In this document: in pieces, positions 22,313 through 30,600 of the stretch | Position numbering within the stretch: position 1 is the first letter of the stretch | Layout of the letters: the number at the start of each line of letters is the position of its first letter | Source of the DNA: Trinickia mobilis | GTDB taxonomy: Bacteria > Pseudomonadota > Gammaproteobacteria > Burkholderiales > Burkholderiaceae | Length of the DNA stretch: 64,000 nt | Assembly (NCBI RefSeq): GCF_017315705.1 | Contig: NZ_JAFLRF010000005.1 | Location: 62,001-126,000, forward strand | Direction: 5' to 3' | The notes under the pieces: generated by a model | What the model saw: the letters and a program-made list of their open reading frames with translations, nothing else | What the model was told of the DNA's origin: nothing | Databases searched by the model: none | Translations under genes and position numbers: made by a program

Positions 22313-22951
22313 GTGAATATTCGAGTCATCCTGGCCGACGATCATCCATTTGTACTGCTTGGCATTAAAGCGGCTCTCGAAAGAGACGCGGACATCAGGG
22401 TGGTCGGCACGGCAAGCACACCGAGCGAATTGCTCGTCACGCTGCATGCCACGCCGTGCCACGTGCTCGTCACGGATCTCGCCATGCCCGACCCCGACGG
22501 CACGCACGAAGACGGTTTGCAACTTGTGCGGCGCATTCGCCGCGAGTGGCCGCAGCTCGGTGTCGTCGTGCTCACGAGCCTGACGAACGGCACGATCCTG
22601 CGGGCCATCGTGAGGGATCAGGCGATCAGCGTCGTCAACAAAATGGAGTCGCTGGAGGACGTGGCCGTTGCCGTGCGCCTGGCGGCCCAAGGAGACGCGC
22701 ATGTCGGAGACACGATAGCCGGTGCGCTTTCCAATCCGGGCGCGGACGCGTTCAAGTCGGCCCGTCTCTCGCCACGCGAAACGGAAGTCGTGCGTTTGTT
22801 CGCGGGCGGCCATTCGATCGCCGAAATTGCTTGCAAGCTCGACCGGGACGTTCGCACCGTGAGCCGCCAGAAACGCGATGCGATGACAAAGCTTGGTATC
22901 CACAACGATCCTGGGCTCTTTGCGTTCGCTCATGCACACGGGTTGATTTGA
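22313..22951 (+). CDS. RcsB-like response regulator (first of three)
   Basis: A 212-residue NarL/FixJ-class response regulator started by GTG. The receiver has the acidic pair Asp9-Asp10, the phosphoacceptor Asp55 (LVTDLAMP), Thr88 and Lys110. The LuxR-type helix-turn-helix (LSPRETEVVRLFAGGHSIAE, from ~res 148) and the pattern KLDRDVRTVSRQKRDAMTKL resemble E. coli RcsB more than NarL. The loop after the acceptor (PDPDGTHEDGL) is also RcsB-like. GAGAGACC precedes the start. No kinase is adjacent; the nearest is the hybrid kinase at 25527. All phosphorylation residues are present, so it looks active. Confidence 0.88.
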   Translation: MNIRVILADDHPFVLLGIKAALERDADIRVVGTASTPSELLVTLHATPCHVLVTDLAMPDPDGTHEDGLQLVRRIRREWPQLGVVVLTSLTNGTILRAIVRDQAISVVNKMESLEDVAVAVRLAAQGDAHVGDTIAGALSNPGADAFKSARLSPRETEVVRLFAGGHSIAEIACKLDRDVRTVSRQKRDAMTKLGIHNDPGLFAFAHAHGLI

Positions 22952-22976
22952 GCAATATCAAGCGATCTGTAGGCGG

Positions 22977-23033
22977 TAAGGAATCCCCTACTAATTAATC
23001 TGTCTTTTCAGAGCATTCCTATGTCGGAATGCT
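22977..23033 (+). promoter_or_regulatory. Candidate RcsB/BvgA-type sites upstream of the second response regulator
   Basis: TAAGGAATCCCCTA at 22977-22990 shares its outer TAAG and CCTA with the RcsAB box (TAAGAATATTCCTA; 9 of 14 identical). A perfect 8 bp dyad AGCATTCC / GGAATGCT with a 6 nt spacer lies at 23012-23033, and the heptad ATTCCTA at 23015-23021 fits both the RcsAB right half and the BvgA heptad. No T-tract follows on either side, so this is not a terminator. The stretch is AT-richer than its surroundings. Confidence 0.4.
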
Positions 23034-23113
23034 AAAAAATATTCGATGCTCTCGTGATTACCCATTTCCTGTGTAAGTTCACCGATATGGGGACAATTGC
23101 GGAGGCAAAATAG

Positions 23114-23794
23114 ATGACAGAAATCGACACCGTAGTGCCGATTAAAACGATCATTGCGGATGATCACCCATTGGTGCTGCTGGCGATTGAAAATCTCGTC
23201 GCGTCACTGCCCGATATGCAAATTGTCGGTCGCGCGATCGACTCAGCGGAGCTCTTCAACAAGCTCAGCCAGCTCGAATGCGATGTCGTCGTGACCGACT
23301 TGTTCATGCCCGGCGGTGCACAAGGCGACGGCCTCGAAATCATTCGGCTTTTCAAGGTGCGCTATCCCAATCTGGCGTTGGTCATACTCACCATGTCGAC
23401 GGACGTCGACGTTCTACGGGAAGCGATTGCGCTCGGCGCCGACGCGATCCTCAGCAAGCGCGACCGTATCGACCTGATGCATGTCGCGGTTGTCACCGCG
23501 CTCGCGCGAGAGTTCTATCTCGGCCCTACTATCCGAACGTTGCTTGCCGATGCGAGGCTCGCGCAAAGGCTCGAGTGCGTCCGCCAGCTGTTGTCGAAAC
23601 GAGAACTCCAAGTCCTCACCCACTACGCGTCAGGGCTCGGTATCACGGAAATCGCAAGGCAAACTGGCCGCAGCGTGAAGACGATTAGTGCGCAGAAGTG
23701 CGCGGCCATGAAAAAACTTGCTTTGCAGAGCGATGTCGATCTCTATCGTTTTGCGCTCGAGCATGGCCTCGTCGCAGGGGAGCGTTCCTCGTAA
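23114..23794 (+). CDS. RcsB-like response regulator (second of three)
   Basis: A 226-residue response regulator with a ~10-residue N-terminal extension. Receiver residues: Asp16-Asp17, phosphoacceptor Asp62 (VVTDLFMP), the Thr of VILTMS and the Lys of ILSKRD. The post-acceptor loop PGGAQGDGLEI matches the RcsB pattern closely. The helix-turn-helix domain starts LSKRELQVLTHYASGLG and continues GRSVKTISAQKCAAMKKL. AGGAGG-like GGAGGCAAAATAG precedes the ATG. It is preceded by 162 bp of AT-rich DNA with dyads that may be regulatory. Related to, but clearly diverged from, its two neighbours, so not a recent duplication. Confidence 0.88.
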   Translation: MTEIDTVVPIKTIIADDHPLVLLAIENLVASLPDMQIVGRAIDSAELFNKLSQLECDVVVTDLFMPGGAQGDGLEIIRLFKVRYPNLALVILTMSTDVDVLREAIALGADAILSKRDRIDLMHVAVVTALAREFYLGPTIRTLLADARLAQRLECVRQLLSKRELQVLTHYASGLGITEIARQTGRSVKTISAQKCAAMKKLALQSDVDLYRFALEHGLVAGERSS

Positions 23795-23937
23795 TTCCGC
23801 AGGCGAGGCCGGGCCGTACCCGAGTCGGCGCTTCACAGTCGAAGATGGCTGATTGAGAGCAGTCGAAATAAATAAAGCGCAGGAACACCCGCGGGGGACA
23901 CGCAAGGGCGGGGCAACAAACAAAAGCAAAAGACAAG

Positions 23938-24582
23938 ATGAAGAACACGATCCGAATCATCGTTGCAGATGACCATCCGAGCGTTTGTCTTGGAATTACC
24001 AGTCTCTTCTCGGCCGTACCCAAATTCTCCGTTGTCGGACAAGCCTCCGACGCGCAATCGCTTGCCGAGTGTCTGGATGCCTATCCGTGCGACATCATCG
24101 TCAGCGACGTCGGCATGCCGGGCCTGAACGGCGAAAGCAACGCCATCTCGCTGCTGCGCACGGTCCTGCGTCGGAGGCTGCGACCGTACGTCATCGTCCT
24201 CACGATGATCAATCACAGCCAGATGCTGACTGGCTTGCTGCAAATGGGGGTGTCCGCAATCATCGACAAACGCGACGCCGCCGAATCGCTGATCCTGGCG
24301 GTCGAATCGATCGGCACGGGGCAGCCGTACCTATCCGAACACGTCCTCGACACGATCGGCACTACGGACGGATTTCCGGCTTTCCGGGCCGGGGTATTGA
24401 CCCGCCGGGAATGGGAGGTCTTCCAACTCTATGCAAAAGGCATGGCAATTCATCAGATTGCCAAGCACCTCGGACGCAGCGGAAAAACGATCAGCACGCA
24501 AAAGCGCAGCACGATGCGCAAACTCGGTCTCGATACGGAAGCACAACTGATCGAATACGCCCGTCAGATCGGGCTCACCTAG
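23938..24582 (+). CDS. RcsB-like response regulator (third of three)
   Basis: A 214-residue response regulator. Receiver residues: Asp11-Asp12, phosphoacceptor Asp57 (IIVSDVGMPG), the Thr of VLTMIN and the Lys of IIDKRD. The DNA-binding domain starts LTRREWEVFQLYAKGM and carries GRSGKTISTQKRSTMRKL, again the RcsB/EvgA type. The ribosome site is weak (AAGACAAG directly before the ATG). It follows the second regulator by 143 bp and precedes the aquaporin-kinase pair by 187 bp, so its own promoter is likely. Confidence 0.87.
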   Translation: MKNTIRIIVADDHPSVCLGITSLFSAVPKFSVVGQASDAQSLAECLDAYPCDIIVSDVGMPGLNGESNAISLLRTVLRRRLRPYVIVLTMINHSQMLTGLLQMGVSAIIDKRDAAESLILAVESIGTGQPYLSEHVLDTIGTTDGFPAFRAGVLTRREWEVFQLYAKGMAIHQIAKHLGRSGKTISTQKRSTMRKLGLDTEAQLIEYARQIGLT

Positions 24583-24598
24583 TCCGGCCCGCATATTT

Positions 24599-24605
24599 TA
24601 GGAAT
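24599..24605 (+). promoter_or_regulatory. TAGGAAT heptad upstream of the aquaporin-kinase operon
   Basis: TAGGAAT is the exact reverse complement of the ATTCCTA heptad found upstream of the second response regulator. It lies 165 bp before the aquaporin start. A single heptad can occur by chance, so this is only suggestive of shared regulation. Confidence 0.25.
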
Positions 24606-24769
24606 CGTCTGATTGGATTTTTGTCGCCTTCGCTCGACACTAGCCGACGGCGCACGAATCGGTGCACGCCCACCGGAGGCGGAATTCCGCAATCAAGACG
24701 GCGCAGAGATCGGGTAAGCCGAGATCGACGTTGGGCCGCCCCCACGGCGCGACGGGCGATGGAGGTGAA

Positions 24770-25516
24770 ATGTCGAATCTAAGAAGACGGCTGTTGGCCG
24801 AAGCCGCGGGAACGGCGTGGGTGGTGTTCATCGGTTGCGGCAGCATGGTGCTTTCCGCCAATTTCTGCGCTCAAGGTTTGGGTCTCCTCGGCGTGTCGCT
24901 TGCCTTCGGGCTCAGTTTCACGACGATGGCTTACGCCATTTGGCCGGTATCCGGCGCACACATGAACCCAGCGGTGACGGTCGGTTTTGCGGTCGCGCAG
25001 CGGTTTTCGATTCGCGAACTCGTGCCGTATCTTGCGGCGCAAGTCGTCGGCGCGACGTTTGGCGCGTGGCTTCTGGCCTACGTCGCCGGCGGCCGGCCGG
25101 GCTTCGATCTCGCTGGGGCGGAGTTCGGCGCGAACGGGTACGGCGACCACTCGCCGTTCGACTACCGCTTGCATGCTGCAGCCGCACTCGAGTTTGCGAT
25201 GTCGTTCGCGCTCGTTACGGTCAATCTGCTCGTATCGAGCCTGCGGATGTCCCGCATCATCGGGCCCCCGGCTGTCGGTTCTTGCATCGCATTGACCTGC
25301 CTGGTTTCGCTGCCCGTCACGAACGGCTCGGCCAATCCGGCGCGCTCGACCGGACCGGCGCTGCTGGTGGGCGGCTGGGCACTCGATCAACTCTGGCTCT
25401 TCTGGGCGGCGCCGATGGCCGCCGCCATCCTGGCCGGCTTGTTGTTCCCGCTCCTTAAGAGCAGGCCGCGCACGGCCGGCGCGCTCGATCAGCGGCAGCG
25501 CACGGCGGGCCGGTAA
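24770..25516 (+). CDS. aqpZ: Aquaporin (AqpZ family) with altered selectivity filter
   Basis: A 248-residue MIP-family channel with six transmembrane helices. The two NPA loops are HMNPAV (~res 64-69) and SANPARS (~res 187-193). Overall similarity is to E. coli AqpZ (for example PVTNGSANPARS and GGWALDQLWLFW), yet aligning the ar/R filter gives Phe46, Cys177, Gly186 and Arg192, where AqpZ has Phe43, His174, Thr183, Arg189. Loss of His and Thr should widen and change the pore. GGAGGTGAA sits just before the ATG. The kinase gene begins 10 bp after its stop, so they form an operon. Confidence 0.92.
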   Translation: MSNLRRRLLAEAAGTAWVVFIGCGSMVLSANFCAQGLGLLGVSLAFGLSFTTMAYAIWPVSGAHMNPAVTVGFAVAQRFSIRELVPYLAAQVVGATFGAWLLAYVAGGRPGFDLAGAEFGANGYGDHSPFDYRLHAAAALEFAMSFALVTVNLLVSSLRMSRIIGPPAVGSCIALTCLVSLPVTNGSANPARSTGPALLVGGWALDQLWLFWAAPMAAAILAGLLFPLLKSRPRTAGALDQRQRTAGR

Positions 25517-25526
25517 GCGTGGCCAC

Positions 25527-28500
25527 ATGAGTATCGCGGCGCTGTTCAAATGGCGATTCAGTGCGGGCTGGAAATGCTGTCTGCCATGCGCGTTCGCGCT
25601 GGCTCTTCTTCTTGGAGCACATTTTGCCTTTGCCGCTGTCGGTGCGGTTCGGCCGGGAGCGTCTGCGCCGGTCAGTTCGGCCGCAGTCTCGTCTCGGAGG
25701 CCGTCGAAGCTGACGGTCGGCATGCTCGCCGGCGGCTGGGCGCCGTTTGACGAGTGGGTGGACGGCAAGCCCGCAGGGCTCAGCATCGACTACCTCCGCC
25801 TGACCCTGCCCGATAACGTCTCGCTCGACGTGAAAGCCTTCCCGGACATGGCTGCGTTGCTGACGGCTGCGTGCGAGGGGCAGGTCGACATCGTGCCGAG
25901 CGTTGCGCGCACGCCCGAGCGCGAGCGCTGCCTCACGTTTTCGGCGCCGTACTTCCACGCAGCGACGGCCGTCGTGACCCGAACGAACGAGAACGCCTTA
26001 TCGGAGTCGACCCGCTTGGGCTACGCACGAATCGCGGTGGAAAAGGGGTTTTCGCTGGAGCGGCAATTGATCGACCGCTACCCGCGTGCGCAGATCGAGG
26101 TGCAGCCGGACACCGCTGCCGCGCTGCGCGCCATCGCGGACGGTACCGCCGACGCCTACTTCGGCTTTGCGCCGGCCGTTCGACACGCGCTGACAGCCGG
26201 CAATTTCGGCAATTTGCACATCGCGTTCGAAGAAGCGAACCGGATGGACGAACTGCGTTTCGCGATGCCGCGCAGTCGGGCGGCGCTGCGCAACCAGATC
26301 GATGCCGAGCTGGCGCGCCTGCGTCCGGTCGATGAGGGCGCGATCCGCGCGCGCTGGATCGGCGCGACAATCGACGCGCGGAACGGGGAGCCGGGCAAGG
26401 GCTTGGAACTCGACGCGCGTGAGCAAGCCTATCTGCGCGCGCTGCCGGCCGTCACGATCGGCTTCGACGCGTCCTGGGCGCCGTTCAGCTATATCGATGA
26501 GGCGGGCCGTCCGAGCGGCATCGCTTCCGACTACCTCGACTATCTGAGCCGCACGCTCGGCCTGTCGTTTCGCCGCTCGCCGGACGCCGACTGGGCTTCG
26601 ACGCTCGTATCGTTCGAGCGCGGCAACGTCGCGCTGCTCGCGACCGCGACGGCCGGCGATCCGCGCCTGCCCGGCGCCCAATTCACCGACGCATACGAAA
26701 GCTATCCGATCGTGGTCGCCGCTCGCCGCAACGAGCCGCCGGCGCAAAGCCTCGCTGATTTCACCAATCGCCGCATCGTCGTGACCGGGCATCTGGCTGA
26801 TCCGATGCGGTACTTGCGGGCGGCGCCGGACGTGTCGGTGATCGTGGCGCCCACCGTAGAGGCCGCGCTGCGCAAGGTGGCGGACGGCGAAGCCGACGCA
26901 TTCGTCGACAACGTCGCGACGATCGACGCCGCGATTCAGGATCAGTACGCGGAAACGTTGAAGATCGTGGGCACCGTCGACGGGACCGACCAGATCGCGT
27001 TTGCGCTCAGTCCGGACCTCGAACCGCTGGCCGGGCTCATCGAGCGCGCGCTGCGCGCGATGCCGCAGGCCGAGAAGCTGCGCATTCGCCAGAAATGGCA
27101 GGGCGATGCCACGCACGATCATGGGGCGAAGGTGACGTCGCTGCGGCTGTTGCCGCTCTTGATCGGGATCGGCGTTGCGCTGTTCGTGACGCTGCGCGCG
27201 TATGCACTGCTGCAGCGCGAGGTGCGGCGGCGCGAGCACACCGAGCGTCAGCTCGAGTCGCAACTGAATTTCCAGCAGACGATGATGGAGATGGTGCCGT
27301 ATCCGCTGATCGCGAAGGATGACAAGAACCGCTACATCGCGGTCAACCGGGCATTCGAGCTCACGCTCGGAGTGGATCGCAAGGACGTGGTCGGCCGCAC
27401 CGGCGCCGAGGCGCGCGCATGGGGCATGCAGCACAGCGAAACGCTCGACCGCCTCACGGCCGAGACGCTGCGCATGGGCGCGCTGCGCAGCATCGAGCTC
27501 GACTTCACGAACCGCGCGGGCGATTTGCGGCACGGCCTGTTCTGGGTCGGCGCATGTGCGGGCCTCGACGGAGCTGGACCGGGCGTCATCTGCACGATGG
27601 TCGACATCACGGAAATTCGCCGCGCCGAGCGCCGCGCCCGCGAAACCGAGCGGCGCCTGTTCGACGTCACCCGCTCGCTGCCCGCCGTCGTGTTCCAGTT
27701 GCGGCGCGACGTGAACGGCGTGTACTCGCTGCCCTATATCGGAGGGGACACGGTGCATTTGCTGGGCGGCGAAGACACCGCGCCGTTCGAGGACGGCGCG
27801 TTCACGCTCATCTGCGACGAAGATCGCGCGCGCATCCAGGCCGAGCTCGAACTGTCCGCGGTGACGGGCGAGCCGATCCTCGCTGAATTCCGCCGCCGCG
27901 GCAGCGGGGCCTCGCGCTGGGTGAGGGCCGAGCTCGTGCCTCGCCGGGAGGCGAACGGCAGCGTCGTGTGGAGCGGTTATTGGGCCGATGCGAGCGTCGA
28001 GCGCGCGCGCACTGACGAACTCGCGCGCGCGCGCGACATGGCCGAAGCGGCATCGAAGGCCAAGGACGATTTCCTCGCGATGATGAGCCACGAGATCCGC
28101 ACGCCGATGAACGGCGTGCTGGGTCTCGTCGAGGTGCTGGAGACGACGCCGCTCAACGTCGACCAGCAGCAGATGCTCGGCATGATTCACGATTCGGCGG
28201 GCGCCCTGCTGCAGATTCTCGACGACCTGCTCGACTACTCGAAGATCGAGGCCGGCGCGCTCACGATCGAGGCCGAACCGATCGACATGCGCGAGCTGGT
28301 CGACGGCGCGGTTGGCCTCTTGGCGGGGCGCGCGCACGAAAAGGGCCTGCGCATGCGCGTCGACGTCGAGCCTGAAGTCGCGGCGACGCTGCGCGGCGAC
28401 AGTGTGCGGCTGCGGCAGATTCTCTTCAACCTGCTCAGCAACGCGATCAAGTTCACGCTGACGGGCGAGGTGTCGGTGCACGTGGCCGTCGTCACGCAGA

Positions 28501-29972
28501 CCGAGGCGGGGCAGAGCATCGACATGTCGGTCGAGGATACCGGCATCGAGATCGCCCCGGACGTCCAGGCGCGCCTGTTCGAGCCGTTCGTGCAGGCAGA
28601 GTCGTCGACGACCCGGCGCTTCGGCGGCACGGGCCTTGGCCTCACGATCTGCCGCAAGCTCATCGATCTGATGGGCGGCACGCTCGCGCTGCACAGCACG
28701 CCCGGTGCGGGCACCAAGATGATGGCGCGCCTCGTGATGCCGGTCGCTCAGCAAAACTATGCGACAGGGCGTCTGCGCGGCAAGCGGGGGATCGTCGCCA
28801 TCGACGATTTCCGCATCGCCCGGGCGCTCGTGCATTTCGGCCAGGCGCTCGGCATGGATCTGCGCCGTATTTCGCCCGGCAGTGCGGAACTGGACGACCC
28901 GGCCAAGATGGCCGACGTCGACCTGATCTTCGTGCGCGACGATTTCGACGTGCAAAGGCTCGGACGCAGCAAGCCCCGAGTCATCCACGTGACGGAAAAG
29001 AACAAGGCGACCGGCTACCGCGTGCTCGAAAACGACATCCGCGTGAGCGTCAATCCGATCTCCTGGCACGGGCTGGGCGCCGCTTGCGTGGCGGCGCTGT
29101 CCGACGCTGCCCAGCCGGCGGCGAAGGGCGGCGCTTTCGACGAGCGCCGCGCGCCGCCCGATCGCGACAGCGCAATTGCGAGCGGCCGCCTGGTGCTCGT
29201 GGCGGAAGATCATCCGGTGAATCAGGAGTTGATCCGCCAGCAGTTGGAACTGCTCGGTTTTGCGTGCGACGTGGTGGACGACGGCGCCGCGGCGCTCTCG
29301 GCGCTCGAGCGTCACCCGTATGGCTTCCTGATCACCGACTGCCACATGCCGAACGTATCCGGCTACGAGCTGGCGCAGCAGGTGCGCGAGCGGGAGAGCC
29401 GGCTCGGCAATGCGGCCCGCCTGCCGATTCTGGGCATTACAGCGAGCACGGCGCCGGAGGAATTGCGGTTGTGCCGCGACGCCGGCATGGACGACTGTCT
29501 CGTGAAGCCGACGCGGCTCGCTACGCTGCGCGATCACCTCGATCGCTGGTTCGGCGCGGATGGAGAACGCAGCGGCGCGGTCGCGCAAGCCCGCCCGGCG
29601 CCGGCTTGGCGTCGCGGCGGAGCCGGCGCGTTCGGCCCCGACGATCTCGCCTACATGCGGCAGTTGTGGGGCAGCGAATCGACAGTCAAGGCGCTGCTCG
29701 ATTCGTTCGTCGCTTCGCTGCGCGACGATTTGCGCAAGCTGCCGCCGCTTTTCGAGAGCGGGGACAAGATGAAGCTGCGGCATTGGCACCATCGCGTGGC
29801 CGGCGCTGCGAGCGTGTTGCGCTATCAGCCTCTGCTCGACGTGTTCGAGGCCTATCGCAACGATATGACGACGAAACCGCACGACGAACTGTGTGCGGCA
29901 GGCCGCTTGCTCATCGAGACCTGTACGGCGATGCTCGAATGCATCGAGGAGCAGGCATCGCGCCTTTCGTAG
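25527..29972 (+). CDS. BvgS/EvgS-type hybrid sensor histidine kinase
   Basis: A 1481-residue protein. A signal/anchor region comes first (~1-40), then two periplasmic solute-binding (Venus-flytrap) domains (~60-281 and ~308-528), a transmembrane helix (~538-560), two PAS-like regions (~576-700 and ~712-832), HisKA with phospho-acceptor His855 (MMSHEIRTPM) and HATPase_c (~950-1078). A receiver-like linker (~1085-1192) precedes a true receiver (Asp1228, acceptor Asp1271 in ITDCHMP), and a C-terminal HPt domain has His1422 (HRVAGAA). This is the BvgS phosphorelay layout, longer than the ~1240 residues of BvgS. The G1 box reads DTGIE, not DTGIG. Likely outputs are the three regulators upstream, but pairing is inferred. 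Confidence 0.93.
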   Translation: MSIAALFKWRFSAGWKCCLPCAFALALLLGAHFAFAAVGAVRPGASAPVSSAAVSSRRPSKLTVGMLAGGWAPFDEWVDGKPAGLSIDYLRLTLPDNVSLDVKAFPDMAALLTAACEGQVDIVPSVARTPERERCLTFSAPYFHAATAVVTRTNENALSESTRLGYARIAVEKGFSLERQLIDRYPRAQIEVQPDTAAALRAIADGTADAYFGFAPAVRHALTAGNFGNLHIAFEEANRMDELRFAMPRSRAALRNQIDAELARLRPVDEGAIRARWIGATIDARNGEPGKGLELDAREQAYLRALPAVTIGFDASWAPFSYIDEAGRPSGIASDYLDYLSRTLGLSFRRSPDADWASTLVSFERGNVALLATATAGDPRLPGAQFTDAYESYPIVVAARRNEPPAQSLADFTNRRIVVTGHLADPMRYLRAAPDVSVIVAPTVEAALRKVADGEADAFVDNVATIDAAIQDQYAETLKIVGTVDGTDQIAFALSPDLEPLAGLIERALRAMPQAEKLRIRQKWQGDATHDHGAKVTSLRLLPLLIGIGVALFVTLRAYALLQREVRRREHTERQLESQLNFQQTMMEMVPYPLIAKDDKNRYIAVNRAFELTLGVDRKDVVGRTGAEARAWGMQHSETLDRLTAETLRMGALRSIELDFTNRAGDLRHGLFWVGACAGLDGAGPGVICTMVDITEIRRAERRARETERRLFDVTRSLPAVVFQLRRDVNGVYSLPYIGGDTVHLLGGEDTAPFEDGAFTLICDEDRARIQAELELSAVTGEPILAEFRRRGSGASRWVRAELVPRREANGSVVWSGYWADASVERARTDELARARDMAEAASKAKDDFLAMMSHEIRTPMNGVLGLVEVLETTPLNVDQQQMLGMIHDSAGALLQILDDLLDYSKIEAGALTIEAEPIDMRELVDGAVGLLAGRAHEKGLRMRVDVEPEVAATLRGDSVRLRQILFNLLSNAIKFTLTGEVSVHVAVVTQTEAGQSIDMSVEDTGIEIAPDVQARLFEPFVQAESSTTRRFGGTGLGLTICRKLIDLMGGTLALHSTPGAGTKMMARLVMPVAQQNYATGRLRGKRGIVAIDDFRIARALVHFGQALGMDLRRISPGSAELDDPAKMADVDLIFVRDDFDVQRLGRSKPRVIHVTEKNKATGYRVLENDIRVSVNPISWHGLGAACVAALSDAAQPAAKGGAFDERRAPPDRDSAIASGRLVLVAEDHPVNQELIRQQLELLGFACDVVDDGAAALSALERHPYGFLITDCHMPNVSGYELAQQVRERESRLGNAARLPILGITASTAPEELRLCRDAGMDDCLVKPTRLATLRDHLDRWFGADGERSGAVAQARPAPAWRRGGAGAFGPDDLAYMRQLWGSESTVKALLDSFVASLRDDLRKLPPLFESGDKMKLRHWHHRVAGAASVLRYQPLLDVFEAYRNDMTTKPHDELCAAGRLLIETCTAMLECIEEQASRLS

Positions 29973-30102
29973 CCGTCCGCCGGGCCCCGCCGTGCGCGGA
30001 AACCCCGGGCTCTGACAGCGGCGGCCTCTGCTAGACTTCAACGTGCAAGGCATAAAAAAACAAATCGACTTAGCTGGGCGTTTTCAAATACAGGAACTAG
30101 AA

Positions 30103-30495
30103 ATGAAATGGCTCCGTCGATTGTTGATGATCGTGCCGGCGCTCGCGGCGATCGGCTACGCGCAGGCCACCAAATGGACCAACCTGTCTAGCGCGAGCGA
30201 CCTCGTCTACGCGATCGATACCGATAGCATCGCGAAGAGCCCCCAGGGCTACATCGAATATCTGGCGAAGACGACCTGGACGACGCCTTCGCCGCTGCCG
30301 GGCTCGACGGCGCCGGTGGCGGTGTCGGTCACGCGCTATCAGATCGATTGCGGCAACAAGCAATGGCGTGCGCTCGATACGCACTATCAGGCGGCGGACG
30401 GCTCGTCGGTCGGCATTTATTCGCCGGCCCCCGCCGAGTGGGCACGGGTCTCGCCGGGCACCGTCGTCGACGTGATGTTTCAGAAGGTCTGCTGA
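30103..30495 (+). CDS. Exported protein of the surface-adhesin E-like family
   Basis: A 130-residue protein with a signal peptide (cut near GYAQA-TKW). The rest has the pattern of the Adhesin_E-like family: DLVYAIDTDSI, then a TTW strand, then a YQIDCGNKQW segment and a C-terminal Cys (FQKVC). The two Cys could form a disulfide in the periplasm. The family name comes from Haemophilus protein E; most members are uncharacterised small periplasmic proteins, so adhesion must not be assumed. AGGAACTAGAA precedes the ATG. It follows the kinase gene by 130 bp. Confidence 0.72.
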   Translation: MKWLRRLLMIVPALAAIGYAQATKWTNLSSASDLVYAIDTDSIAKSPQGYIEYLAKTTWTTPSPLPGSTAPVAVSVTRYQIDCGNKQWRALDTHYQAADGSSVGIYSPAPAEWARVSPGTVVDVMFQKVC

Positions 30496-30531
30496 ACAAG
30501 CGCTGCGAGCGCGGCTTATACGCGGGGAAAG

Positions 30532-30600
30532 GCAAAAAAAACGCGGCCGAAGCCGCGTCAAACATTGGAGACTGCCTTCGATGAAGGAGTCGCTTCTCGC
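30532..30600 (-). ncRNA. Candidate small RNA 3' end with intrinsic terminator
   Basis: Read on the minus strand, a stem ACGCGGC / GCCGCGT with a TTCGG-type loop ends in a run of eight T (30533-30558), an ideal intrinsic terminator. Just before it is another hairpin, GACTCCTTC / GAAGGCAGTC (30570-30591). No minus-strand protein gene lies upstream of it in the 273 bp gap. I could not identify a convincing promoter, so the 5' end is unknown and this marks the 3' part only. Confidence 0.4.

Noticed and set aside
22313-24582. The three response regulators as a recent tandem triplication
   Set aside because: The proteins share the family pattern but differ throughout, including at N-termini and receiver loops, so they are old paralogues or separate acquisitions.
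25998-30053. A 1351-codon open frame opposite the hybrid kinase
   Set aside because: Low-complexity Arg/Ala/Glu composition with no domain; the plus strand encodes a complete multi-domain kinase here. Same GC-skew artefact.
30533-30558. The hairpin as a terminator of the Adhesin_E-like gene
   Set aside because: On the plus strand the stem is followed by CAAAC, not T; only the minus strand has the T8 tail.
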